The notes below the pieces were generated by a model. It was given only the letters and a program-made list of their open reading frames with translations, was not told the origin of the DNA and ran no database searches. Positions 1 to 8,224 of a DNA stretch of 64,000 bases are shown in pieces. The translations under genes and the position numbers were made by a program. The DNA lies in NCBI RefSeq assembly GCF_014637175.1, contig NZ_BMEV01000001.1:1-64000 (forward strand), given 5' to 3'. The stretch comes from Compostibacillus humi (GTDB lineage: Bacteria > Bacillota > Bacilli > Bacillales > Amphibacillaceae). Within the stretch, counting starts at the first letter, position 1; each line of letters opens with the position of its first letter.

Positions 1-99
1 CACTGAGACAAGAATATTTTGATAAATACTTTGTAATTCCCTAAATAAACCTTGTTCTATTTCTTTTAATGTCGGTAAATTATTGGTATCATTAATCAT
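1..99 (-). CDS. 5' end of probable ISLre2-family transposase (partial)
   Basis: Only the first 33 codons lie in the window; the gene runs off the left edge. The start ATG (97-99, complement) follows a strong AAGGAGG Shine-Dalgarno. The N-terminus reads MINDTNNLPTLKEIEQGLF, then a hydrophobic/acidic stretch. A short leader followed by a 'LKEIE..LF.ELQ' helix is, from memory, how ISLre2/UPF0236-type transposases begin; no catalytic residues are in view. If so, this is one end of an insertion sequence and the sequence to its right is the IS tip. It could also be an unrelated hypothetical protein. Confidence 0.4.
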   Translation of the reverse strand, partial: MINDTNNLPTLKEIEQGLFRELQSIYQNILVSV

Positions 100-100
100 G

Positions 101-158
101 AGGACTCCTCCTTTTTAGTTTTCTACACAAAAACTATTATATCAAAGGGGAGAGTCCT
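101..158. repeat. imperfect inverted repeat upstream of the transposase-like gene
   Basis: AGGACTCCTCC (101-111) is mirrored, with one gap, by GGAGAGTCCT (149-158), and a T-run follows. It could be a hairpin at the IS tip, which shields the transposase from outside transcription, or an ordinary terminator. IS boundaries and target duplication cannot be set because the other end is outside the window. Confidence 0.3.
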
Positions 159-170
159 CCTTCTTTTTTT

Positions 171-725
171 CATTAAATCGTTAGAAAATTGTAATTATAG
201 ACCCGTAAACATTTTACTCATACAGAATATTGTTTATGTCAAACTTTTCTCGGCAACCTTCTCACACCAGTATTTCCGGCATTCTATTTTTGTATGTTTT
301 TTTGGCTTTTATATCTCGTACTTTATCCAAATAATCAAACGCGCGTTGATTGCCGCTCCGGTAATATACTCCGTTTTCCGCGGGCGAATGGTGAGTCTCC
401 CATGCTGCGCACTCCAGGGTCTCACCGATGCCCCCCGCCGGGTATAGTATCATCTTTCACGCCAATGGAAGGACGTGTTGTGTGTCGGAGATTGGAAGAC
501 ATTCGTATCAACATGATTCTATGGATGAATCTCACTCCACCAAAAGCGAATTAGATTTCCCTTTCATCTTTTCTTTCAACGGTCCAACCTTCAACCGTTT
601 CTGGTTCACAATCATACGAATCAAATTTAGTGCACTTGTATGAAAAATCAAAATCTTTCCCCACGTCTCTGTGGAAAAAGTAGAAAGTGCTATAATGAAT
701 TTAAGAACTGAGGGGGAGACGGAAC
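171..725. other. gene-free stretch before the sigma-54 activator
   Basis: No convincing gene. The left part is A+T-rich. The middle (about 340-445) is abruptly G+C-rich and contains the hairpin repeat listed separately. The right end carries a possible -10 hexamer TATAAT (691-696) for the activator gene; no good -35 is visible at the matching distance. Confidence 0.5.
375..440. repeat. degenerate Bacillus-type intergenic hairpin repeat
   Basis: The segment reads CCGCGGGCGAATGGTGAG ... GGGTCTCACC, with GGTGAG (390-395) pairing with CTCACC (421-426). The order 'CCGCGGGCGA, GGTGAG, CTGCGC, GGGTCTCACC' resembles the abundant palindromic intergenic repeat of many Bacillus genomes (recalled, not searched). 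It is much more G+C-rich than its flanks, as expected for an inserted repeat. Confidence 0.45.
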
Positions 726-2807
726 ATGAAAGATAAGCCAGAGGTATTAGTGATCACACATCGTCATACGTCATTACAAACGATTTTGGAACAGTTGGAA
801 GATGTCGGGTTTGTGGAGCATTGTAATGTTGGAGGTGTTTTGGTTGATGACATGTCCGATAAAAAAGATTATCGTCCGAATTTGATTTTGACGACGAGTC
901 AAGTTGTTTATAACATGGCTAAAGATTTTATCTCAGATGATATCCCATATATCATTGCAAAACGTTCGATAAACTTTGCGAGAATTAAGCCATTACTTTC
1001 ACTTCCAAAAGGTTCACGGATTTATGTTGTAAATGACATGAAAGATTCTGCCGAAGAGGCAATTGAAACGTTGCTGGAAGTTGGAATTGTTCATGATTAC
1101 ATTCCGTACTACGGGCAAGAAGATTTAGATCCGACCGTTTCAATTGCGATTACTCCCGGTGAAATTGATATGGTGCCTCATTTGATTAAAACAAAGATAG
1201 ATATCGGCAATCGACTACTCGATATGTCGACGTTATATGAAATATATGAATTCTTCGGAATCTCAACATTTGAATCGAATAATCAACTTTCAGCGAAATA
1301 TATCCAATCGATCATATCTTTGATGAAAGAATTGAATGTGGAGATTATCCAGTCCCAAGGTTTACAGAAAAGTATTGAAGGCATCGTAGACCAAATCGAG
1401 GAAGGAATCATTGTATATGACCAATGCAATCAAATCATTTCTATTAATATGCAAGCACTAAAACTGTTGAATCGTTCCTATATCGATTTGATAAGTAAGG
1501 ATATTAGCCGACTTCCTAAAAATTTCTACCAAGCATTCATGAAAGTGGAAATGGAAAAAGAAAATTTCATAGATATTGAAGATGAATCGTTTTATATTCG
1601 CAAAAGGCGAATATTTGTAGGTGCGAAGGTGTTCGCAACGATCATATTGTTTGACAAAATGAATCGCATTAAAAGCATCGAAACGGAATATCGGAAAAAA
1701 GGTAGAAAAAAAGGATTCGTGTCAAAACATACGTTTTCAGACATCAAGACAAATTCACCGGAAATGTTGTCATTGATCGAAAAAGCCAAAAAACTTGCTG
1801 TGAGCGATTCGACCATTTTCATTTATGGGGAAACGGGGACAGGTAAAGAAGTGATGGCCCAGGCGATTCATAACGCTTCCGATCGAAGCGATGGTCCATT
1901 TGTAGCGGTAAATTTGGCAGCTATTCCAGAATCTTTAGTGGAAAGTGAATTGTTTGGTTATGAAAAAGGAGCATTTACGGGAGCTAGTCAAACGGGGAAT
2001 ATGGGACTGTTCGAACGTGGTCATAACGGGACCGTATTTTTAGATGAAATCGGTGATGCGTCTCCGATTATACAAAATCGTTTATTACGTGTCCTTCAAG
2101 AAAGAGAAGTGCAACGTGTCGGTGGTGGACAACCGATACCTGTGGAAGTGCGGATTATTGCCGCAACAAATAAGGATTTACAGGAACTGGTCAAAGAAAA
2201 AAAGTTCCGTGAAGATTTATACTACCGTTTAAATGTCCTCCCAATCACTCTGATACCCCTTCGGAAACGAAAAGAAGACATTTTACTATTGTCAGAGTTG
2301 TTTGCTAAAGAATTTGAAGAGAAGTTACAGCGGAACAGTCTTCGATTCTCACAAGAAGCGATAGAAGCCATGCTGAACTATGACTGGCCAGGGAATGTAC
2401 GAGAATTAAGAAATACGATTGAATACTTGGCGCACGTTTGTGAGGGAGAAGTGACCAAGGAGGCATTGCCTGCTACGATATTGGAGCATCAAGATTCATC
2501 CGCCATATCATTAAAACAAGAGGAAATAATTTATAATACATTGGATGCGAAGGGTTTTATCCATGATTGTCATCAAATTTTAACGGTTTTACAGAAAATT
2601 GGCCATAGAGGAATAGGTCGGATGGGTTTATTGAAGTTGTTGAAAAAAAACAACCAAACACTTTCAGAACAAAAATTGCGTTATCGTCTTGAGATTCTTG
2701 CTGATATGGACCTGATTGATGTGGGGAGAGGCAGAAGAGGTACGACAATAAACGAAAAAGGAATGAACTTTTTACGTTATCTGGAAAATAAATCCGTTAT
2801 TACTTAA
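726..2807 (+). CDS. sigma-54-dependent activator with PrpR-like N-terminal domain
   Basis: Enhancer-binding protein of 693 residues. The N-terminal ~200 residues resemble the PrpR_N sensor domain, followed by a PAS-like segment (~215-310). The AAA+ core has Walker A GETGTGKE (~367), the sigma-54 contact loop GAFTGA (~415) and Walker B VFLDEIGD (~436), then a GNVRELRN motif. The C-terminus (~600-693) is not a Fis-type helix but a winged-helix-like segment ending in GRRGTTINEKG, a variant output domain. The ATG has a G-rich Shine-Dalgarno. Two -24/-12 promoters lie nearby (4344-4360 and 4487-4503), so it probably activates the pepV and peptide-ABC genes through SigL. The ligand is unknown. Confidence 0.9.
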   Translation: MKDKPEVLVITHRHTSLQTILEQLEDVGFVEHCNVGGVLVDDMSDKKDYRPNLILTTSQVVYNMAKDFISDDIPYIIAKRSINFARIKPLLSLPKGSRIYVVNDMKDSAEEAIETLLEVGIVHDYIPYYGQEDLDPTVSIAITPGEIDMVPHLIKTKIDIGNRLLDMSTLYEIYEFFGISTFESNNQLSAKYIQSIISLMKELNVEIIQSQGLQKSIEGIVDQIEEGIIVYDQCNQIISINMQALKLLNRSYIDLISKDISRLPKNFYQAFMKVEMEKENFIDIEDESFYIRKRRIFVGAKVFATIILFDKMNRIKSIETEYRKKGRKKGFVSKHTFSDIKTNSPEMLSLIEKAKKLAVSDSTIFIYGETGTGKEVMAQAIHNASDRSDGPFVAVNLAAIPESLVESELFGYEKGAFTGASQTGNMGLFERGHNGTVFLDEIGDASPIIQNRLLRVLQEREVQRVGGGQPIPVEVRIIAATNKDLQELVKEKKFREDLYYRLNVLPITLIPLRKRKEDILLLSELFAKEFEEKLQRNSLRFSQEAIEAMLNYDWPGNVRELRNTIEYLAHVCEGEVTKEALPATILEHQDSSAISLKQEEIIYNTLDAKGFIHDCHQILTVLQKIGHRGIGRMGLLKLLKKNNQTLSEQKLRYRLEILADMDLIDVGRGRRGTTINEKGMNFLRYLENKSVIT

Positions 2808-2813
2808 AAAAGC

Positions 2814-2863
2814 GGTTGCCCGAAATTCCCTTTTTTCATGTAGGGGATGTTCCATGGGCAACC
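2814..2863. terminator. hairpin between the activator gene and pepV
   Basis: GGTTGCCC (2814-2821) pairs with GGGCAACC (2856-2863). It lies between the convergent stop codons of the activator and the dipeptidase gene, and the loop contains a T-run. Probably a bidirectional terminator, though the loop is long. Confidence 0.55.
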
Positions 2864-2876
2864 TCGATGATTATAG

Positions 2877-4271
2877 TTATAGATTCGCCAATCGTGATAG
2901 GGCTTCAGCATAAATGATGGCGGCTTTTCTCAGGCCATCCAGCTCAGCATATTCGTCTACTTGATGAGCGGTATTTTCTTTGCCGGGAAACACGGCTCCA
3001 TAGGCAACCCCGTTCGATAGGAATCTGGCATAGGTCGCTCCACCTGTTGAAAGAAGGGTTGCATCATTTTCTGTGACTTCATGATAAGCCTCTTGTAATG
3101 CTTTTATTCCTTCGTGATCCGCTTCCACATAGTGTGGTTCCCTCGTGCGAATATCGGTGATGTTCCAACCTTTTTGACTAGCCAGCGACTCCAATTGTTC
3201 AATGATTCGTTTATAAGGTGTTTCTACAGGGCAGCGGATGTTGAGTGAGATTTTCCCACCATGCTTTTCCGTATATTGGAAAATCCCTGCATTGACGGTG
3301 AGTTTGCCAGTGATCGAGTCTGCAAAGTCAATCCCGAGATTTTCTCCATAAAAATCATTTTTTAAATAAGAATGTATGAACGTCAAATATGGGTGGAATT
3401 GTAATTCATCTATGGAAAGTAGGGAACTTGCAAGAGAAAATGCTGCATTCTCACCATTGAAAGGTTCCATCCCATGAGCGGACACCCCCTGTGTCTGAAT
3501 AGAGAAAGTTCTCTCATCTAATTGGCTGGCAGACATTTTTGCATTCGATTGTTCCATCTGTTTGATTTTTTTTATTTGATCAGCTGAAAATGTTCCTTTA
3601 ATAATAGCGGTCGCAGAATCAGGAACCATATTCCCTCTTTCACCTGAAGTAAATGACACTAAACGTACATCGCCACTTGAATATGGTTTACAATTCAATT
3701 GAAGGTTAATCTGACCTTTTTCCGCGTGAATTATCGGAAATTCTGCATCCGGTGCAAATCCAAATAATGCCTCCGGTTCATTTTCCACATAAGTCTTCAT
3801 ACAGCTCATTCCGCTTTCTTCGTTTGTTCCAATTATCAAGCGAATACGATGCTTCATCGAGATACCAGCTGTTTTCAACATTTTCAAAGCATACCAAGCA
3901 GCCATAGTAGGACCTTTATCATCGATGGCACCACGAGCATATATCCGATTATCTTTAATTTGAGGATCAAAAGGGTCATTTGTCCATTCGCCGGACGCCG
4001 GCACAACATCTACATGACATAATACTGCAATGTAGTCTTCCGCATCTTCCGGCCCGAATTCCATGTAACCATAATAACCGTTATGTTGGTAGGTTGATAG
4101 TCCTTCCATTTCTCCTAGTCGAAGCATAAACTCGAGTGCCCGTTGCACTTCTTTTCCGAACGGTTGATTGATGTCACTTGAATCAGCGTCCATGACACTT
4201 GGAATGGATAGTAAGAATGATAAATCTTTGCAAAATTCTTCCTCATTGAAGAGGTCTTCCCATTTATTCAT
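2877..4271 (-). CDS. pepV: PepV-type M20 dipeptidase
   Basis: Metallopeptidase of 464 residues, the usual PepV length. It hydrolyses dipeptides (carnosine-like and Xaa-His types in characterised members) in the cytoplasm. Visible metal-site motifs: CHVDVVPASGEW (~86), GAIDDKGPTMAAW (~115) and the EESGMSC catalytic glutamate region (~152). The lid domain carries QGVSAHGMEPFNG. It is divergent from the peptide ABC operon, and its own upstream region has a -24/-12 element (4344-4360), so uptake and hydrolysis of peptides appear co-induced. The start follows AAAAGGAGGAAAATATAC. Confidence 0.92.
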   Translation of the reverse strand: MNKWEDLFNEEEFCKDLSFLLSIPSVMDADSSDINQPFGKEVQRALEFMLRLGEMEGLSTYQHNGYYGYMEFGPEDAEDYIAVLCHVDVVPASGEWTNDPFDPQIKDNRIYARGAIDDKGPTMAAWYALKMLKTAGISMKHRIRLIIGTNEESGMSCMKTYVENEPEALFGFAPDAEFPIIHAEKGQINLQLNCKPYSSGDVRLVSFTSGERGNMVPDSATAIIKGTFSADQIKKIKQMEQSNAKMSASQLDERTFSIQTQGVSAHGMEPFNGENAAFSLASSLLSIDELQFHPYLTFIHSYLKNDFYGENLGIDFADSITGKLTVNAGIFQYTEKHGGKISLNIRCPVETPYKRIIEQLESLASQKGWNITDIRTREPHYVEADHEGIKALQEAYHEVTENDATLLSTGGATYARFLSNGVAYGAVFPGKENTAHQVDEYAELDGLRKAAIIYAEALSRLANL

Positions 4272-4343
4272 GTATATTTTCCTCCTTTTACTATTCCGTT
4301 ATCTAAAAGTTAACAAACGATAGATCCCTTTCAATAATCATTT

Positions 4344-4360
4344 AGCAAAAAGCATGCCAA
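4344..4360 (-). promoter_or_regulatory. sigma-54 (-24/-12) promoter of pepV
   Basis: Read on the complement: TTGGCATGCTTTTTGCT. GG and GC are separated by exactly 10 nt, as required for sigma-54, and only two positions differ from YTGGCACGRNNNTTGCW. It lies 73 bp upstream of the pepV start and faces it. Confidence 0.75.
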
Positions 4361-4379
4361 GCCAAACGTTGGAATCGTC

Positions 4380-4435
4380 AACCTTCCACGAAAAATAGGT
4401 TGCTTTCTAGGTTGTTTGTTTTTGCCTTTAAACCT
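4380..4435. promoter_or_regulatory. candidate activator-binding sites between the two sigma-54 promoters
   Basis: Four copies of AACCT/AGGTT lie in 56 bp: AACCT 4380-4384, AGGTT 4397-4401, AGGTT 4409-4413, AACCT 4431-4435. They form two inverted pairs (spacers 12 and 17 nt) between the divergent promoters, where a shared enhancer for the 726-2807 activator would be expected. Half-sites are short, so this is tentative. Confidence 0.4.
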
Positions 4436-4486
4436 CACAAAATGACCTGTTTATTTGGTTATTCAAATATTCATAGTGTTTTAAAA

Positions 4487-4503
4487 TTGGCATGAATTTT
4501 GCT
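4487..4503 (+). promoter_or_regulatory. sigma-54 (-24/-12) promoter of the peptide ABC operon
   Basis: TTGGCATGAATTTTGCT matches YTGGCACGRNNNTTGCW at all but one position, with GG-N10-GC spacing. It is 38 bp upstream of the binding-protein ATG, facing it. Confidence 0.85.
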
Positions 4504-4540
4504 TTATAATTGTTGAATATGAAAAAGGGGGAATTTTTAC

Positions 4541-6184
4541 ATGAAAAGGAATTTTTGGAAGAAGTGGGGTATACTATTCGTTTTAGTTTTACTCCTATCA
4601 GCTTGCGGCTTTTCTAAAAGCTCAGAATCGAGTTCTTCTCAGAGTGAATCGGATAGAAGTGGAAAGAAAGTACTCAATTTAAGTCTGGAAAATGATATTC
4701 CGGATTTGAACCAAGTAACAACGACGGATGGAATTTCTTTTGACATTTTAAATAACGTGATGGAAGGTCTTTATCGCTTGGATGCCGATAATAATCCACA
4801 GCCAGCAATGGCAGAAAGTGTCGATATTTCCGATGATAAATTGACGTACACTTTTCATTTAAGGGACGGTATCAAGTGGAGTAACGGAGAAGAAGTGACA
4901 GCTCATGACTTCGTATTCTCTTGGTTACGTGCTCTACATCCTGACACTGCCGGCTCTTATTCGTTCATCATTTCGGATTACATTAAAGGTGCGGAAGCAT
5001 ATGCGAATGGAGAGGCGACAGAGGAGGAAGTCGGTATAAAAGCATTGAACGATAAAACATTGATTGTGGAATTAAACGATCCTACACCATTTTTCCTTGG
5101 TCTTACTGCATTTGCCACTTACTTCCCGTTGAATGAAGACTTTATCAATGAAGTGGGTGATCAATTTGCTCTTGATCACGAATCCATCTTATACAACGGT
5201 CCATTTGTTCTTACGGAGTACGACCAGGCGGTGGGCGTGAAGATGGAGAAAAATGAACATTATTGGGACATTGAAAACGTGGAAGTGGATGAAATCAGTA
5301 TGAGAGTCATTAAAGAAAAAAGCACTGAACTGAACCTCTATGAATCTGGCGAACTGGATCGCATTACGTTGTCTTCTAATGATGTGGATGAATTTAGAGA
5401 TAGTGAAGAATATGGTACAGTAACTGAATTCACGTCATGGTACTTACAATTCAACCTTGGAAAGGAACCATTTGACAATTTTAATATCCGTAAAGCGTTC
5501 CAACTTGCTTATGATCCGAAATTATTGGCTACAAACGTGTTGAATAATGGTTCTGAACCGGCTTATTCTTTGCTTCCTCCTGGCATGCATGGTGTTGATG
5601 GCCAACCATTCCGTGATCTTGCAGGGGAGGTCATTGAACCGGATTTTGAAAAAGCGAAAGAATACTTAGAAAAAGGTTTGGAAGAAATCGGTGGGGAATT
5701 GCCGCCAATCGAACTGCTGACAGCGGATGATACGGTTGCTAAAGATACTGCGACATTTGTCCAATCTCAACTCAAAGAAAATCTTGGGGTTGATGTTTCC
5801 ATTGTCACCAAACCATACAGTGGCCGTTTGGATTCCATGCGTGAAGATGATTATCAATTTGTAATCTCCAAATGGGGTGCTGATTATAACGATGCGATGA
5901 CATACCTTGCTCTATGGGTTGGAGAACCGGCTATACCATTTAGAGGGAATTACCATAATCCGGAATACATGAATCTCGTATACAAAGCACAAGAAGAAAA
6001 AGACGAGCATAAACGGATTGAGATGCTCATGGAGGCAGAACGGATTTTGCTCGAGGAGGATGCCGTATTAGGTCCACTTTACTATGAAGGGTCTGCATAT
6101 TTGCAAAAGAGTTATATCAAGAATCTCGTTTTACATCCGTATGGTGCACGTCTCGATCTTAAATATGTGACATTTGACGAATGA
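4541..6184 (+). CDS. oligopeptide/dipeptide ABC transporter substrate-binding lipoprotein
   Basis: SBP_bac_5 family protein of 547 residues that captures peptides at the outer membrane face and passes them to the two permeases downstream. The signal peptide ends in lipobox LLSACG (Cys22), followed by a Ser-rich linker. Family features include LNQVTTTDGISFDILNNVMEG near the N-terminus and GIKWSNGEEVTAHDFVFSW (~110). It is the first gene after the sigma-54 promoter, and a hairpin after its stop probably keeps its mRNA level above that of the permease genes. Substrate specificity (di- or oligopeptide) cannot be read from the sequence. Confidence 0.92.
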   Translation: MKRNFWKKWGILFVLVLLLSACGFSKSSESSSSQSESDRSGKKVLNLSLENDIPDLNQVTTTDGISFDILNNVMEGLYRLDADNNPQPAMAESVDISDDKLTYTFHLRDGIKWSNGEEVTAHDFVFSWLRALHPDTAGSYSFIISDYIKGAEAYANGEATEEEVGIKALNDKTLIVELNDPTPFFLGLTAFATYFPLNEDFINEVGDQFALDHESILYNGPFVLTEYDQAVGVKMEKNEHYWDIENVEVDEISMRVIKEKSTELNLYESGELDRITLSSNDVDEFRDSEEYGTVTEFTSWYLQFNLGKEPFDNFNIRKAFQLAYDPKLLATNVLNNGSEPAYSLLPPGMHGVDGQPFRDLAGEVIEPDFEKAKEYLEKGLEEIGGELPPIELLTADDTVAKDTATFVQSQLKENLGVDVSIVTKPYSGRLDSMREDDYQFVISKWGADYNDAMTYLALWVGEPAIPFRGNYHNPEYMNLVYKAQEEKDEHKRIEMLMEAERILLEEDAVLGPLYYEGSAYLQKSYIKNLVLHPYGARLDLKYVTFDE

Positions 6185-6212
6185 TGATGGATAAGACTCT
6201 GAAATAAATAAG

Positions 6213-6248
6213 ATTGTCCCTGGTTTAGCACACTTTACTGGGGGCAAT
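6213..6248 (+). terminator. intercistronic hairpin after the binding-protein gene
   Basis: ATTGTCCC (6213-6220) pairs with GGGGCAAT (6241-6248) with one G-U wobble. There is no long T-run, so it is more likely an mRNA-stabilising or partial terminator than a full stop; the operon continues. Confidence 0.45.
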
Positions 6249-6309
6249 TCAACATATTTTCTGATCAATCTACAGCCAAACAGATCGAATTTGAAGGAGG
6301 TGGGGGAAC

Positions 6310-7242
6310 ATGAAAAAATTCATTCTGGTCAGGGTGGTCAATATTTTGATTACTCTTCTTATAATTGCCACACTAACCTTCTTTCTTATGAAAACATTAC
6401 CAGGCTCTCCATTTGACGAGGAAAAGTTAGCGGATTTGACAGAAGAAGCACGGATGGAATTCCTGGCAAGATACGGCCTCGATGAGCCTGTCCATGTTCA
6501 ATATTTTAAATATATGGCGAATCTTGCTAAAGGCGATTTAGGATTGTCGTACTACTATAAGGAGCAACCGGTAAGTTCCATCATTTTGGAACGGATTGGC
6601 CCTTCCGCATTGATTGGTTTTCAAGCCGTCGTACTGGGATTGTCGATTGGAATCATCTTAGGAATGATTGCGGCATTCCGACATAACACGGTATGGGATT
6701 ACTTTACCATGATTATTGCGGTGCTAGGAGTATCCATTCCGAACTTTGTCTTGGCGGCGTTCCTTCAGTTTTATGTCGGATTGAAAATGGGAATTTTACC
6801 AGTGGCGTATTGGGAAAGTTATGATCATTCCATTTTGCCAACTATTGCCTTGACGGTTGGGGTCATTGCGCAGATTGCTAGATTCATGAGAAATGAAATG
6901 CTTGAAGTATTGCAACAGGATTATATCATGACTGCCCAAGCAAAGGGGTTAGGAGATTGGGTTGTGATGATTCGACATGCAATCAGAAATGCACTGATAC
7001 CTATTGTAACGATCTTAGGCCCAATTGTTGTCAGCTTGATGACGGGCTCCCTAGTCATTGAGAGTATCTTCAGCATCCCAGGTATTGGCAGTTTGTTTGT
7101 AGATTCGATTAAAATGAACGACTATACAACCATCATGGGGCTGACGTTATTCTATAGTGCCTTTTTTATACTCGCTATACTTATCGTTGACATCTTGTAT
7201 GGAATTATCGATCCACGGATTCGAGTTCATGGAAAGGGGTGA
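6310..7242 (+). CDS. peptide ABC transporter permease (OppB/DppB type)
   Basis: Inner-membrane permease of 310 residues with about six TM segments, starting with the typical first helix of DppB/OppB. The EAA loop region is at ALTVGVIAQIARFMRNEMLEV and AKGLGDWVVMIRHAIRNALI (~190-235), which contacts the ATPase. The start follows a very strong GAAGGAGGTGGGG Shine-Dalgarno. It is separated by 6 nt from the second permease gene, with which it should form the channel. Confidence 0.93.
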   Translation: MKKFILVRVVNILITLLIIATLTFFLMKTLPGSPFDEEKLADLTEEARMEFLARYGLDEPVHVQYFKYMANLAKGDLGLSYYYKEQPVSSIILERIGPSALIGFQAVVLGLSIGIILGMIAAFRHNTVWDYFTMIIAVLGVSIPNFVLAAFLQFYVGLKMGILPVAYWESYDHSILPTIALTVGVIAQIARFMRNEMLEVLQQDYIMTAQAKGLGDWVVMIRHAIRNALIPIVTILGPIVVSLMTGSLVIESIFSIPGIGSLFVDSIKMNDYTTIMGLTLFYSAFFILAILIVDILYGIIDPRIRVHGKG

Positions 7243-7248
7243 TTACCT

Positions 7249-8199
7249 ATGAAAGAACAAACCAAACAACTAGAGGAGCAGCATGAGATTTTTCCTGATG
7301 AGATGTTTGAAATAGTCGGAAGGAAAGAAGACGAGAGTGAAAAGATCAACAAACCTGTATTGTCCAACTGGCAGGATGGTTGGTTGCGTTTGAAACAAAA
7401 TAAGGCGGCCATCGTCAGTCTGTTTGTCATTTTTATCATTGTCTTTCTATCATTTGTCGGTCCATATTTTAATGAATACAGCTATGATCAGACTGATTAT
7501 GACAATGTCTATTCGGAGCCAAGCAAAGAACATTGGCTTGGAACGGATAAGTTCGGACGCGATCAATGGACAAGGTTATGGGAAGGTACAAGGATATCCT
7601 TATATATCGCCGTTCTTGCTGCTGTTTTGGATATTATGATAGGTATCACCTATGGAGCCATTTCTGCTTGGAAGGGTGGTAGGGTCGATAATATCATGCA
7701 GCGGATTATAGAAGTTTTGGTGGGAATCCCAAATCTAATCATTATCATCCTGCTCATCATGTGGATGTCCCCAGGTATCATGACGATTATGCTTGCAATG
7801 GTCATTACTGGTTGGGTGAACATGGCGCGATTAGTACGTGGTCAAGTTTTCAAGTTGAAGACACAAGAATATGTTTTGGCATCCAGAGCTTTAGGGGCAA
7901 GTACTTCTCGCATTATTTTAGGGCATATGCTACCAAATACATTTGGCATCATTATCATTAACCTGATGTTTACGATACCAAGTGCCATTTTTACGGAAGC
8001 ATTTTTGAGTTTTATCGGTTTGGGACTTCAGGAACCACTCGCTTCACTCGGAGTGCTCATTAATGATGGATACCATGCGATGCGTAATCAATTCTACTTG
8101 CTCGCTTATCCTGCCATCGTCATTGTGGCACTTATGGTGAGTTTCAATTTGCTCGCAGACGGCTTACGAGATGCATTTGATCCGAGGATGAGAAAGTGA
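7249..8199 (+). CDS. peptide ABC transporter permease (OppC/DppC type)
   Basis: Second permease, 316 residues. A longer cytoplasmic N-terminus (~55 residues) precedes the first TM, as in OppC/DppC. HWLGTDKFGRDQWTRLWEGTR (~90-110) is the family hallmark, and the EAA loop ASRALGASTSRIILGHMLPN is at ~205. It pairs with the preceding OppB-type subunit and is powered by the fused ATPase at 9264-11243. Start after AAAGGGGTGATTACCT. Confidence 0.93.
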   Translation: MKEQTKQLEEQHEIFPDEMFEIVGRKEDESEKINKPVLSNWQDGWLRLKQNKAAIVSLFVIFIIVFLSFVGPYFNEYSYDQTDYDNVYSEPSKEHWLGTDKFGRDQWTRLWEGTRISLYIAVLAAVLDIMIGITYGAISAWKGGRVDNIMQRIIEVLVGIPNLIIIILLIMWMSPGIMTIMLAMVITGWVNMARLVRGQVFKLKTQEYVLASRALGASTSRIILGHMLPNTFGIIIINLMFTIPSAIFTEAFLSFIGLGLQEPLASLGVLINDGYHAMRNQFYLLAYPAIVIVALMVSFNLLADGLRDAFDPRMRK

Positions 8200-8224
8200 T
8201 AGGGATAGAAGGGATTGAGAATTC

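Noticed and set aside
262-643. Three short frames around the left-edge hairpin repeat
   Set aside because: They span the G+C-rich repeat, have no ribosome sites and give implausible proteins.
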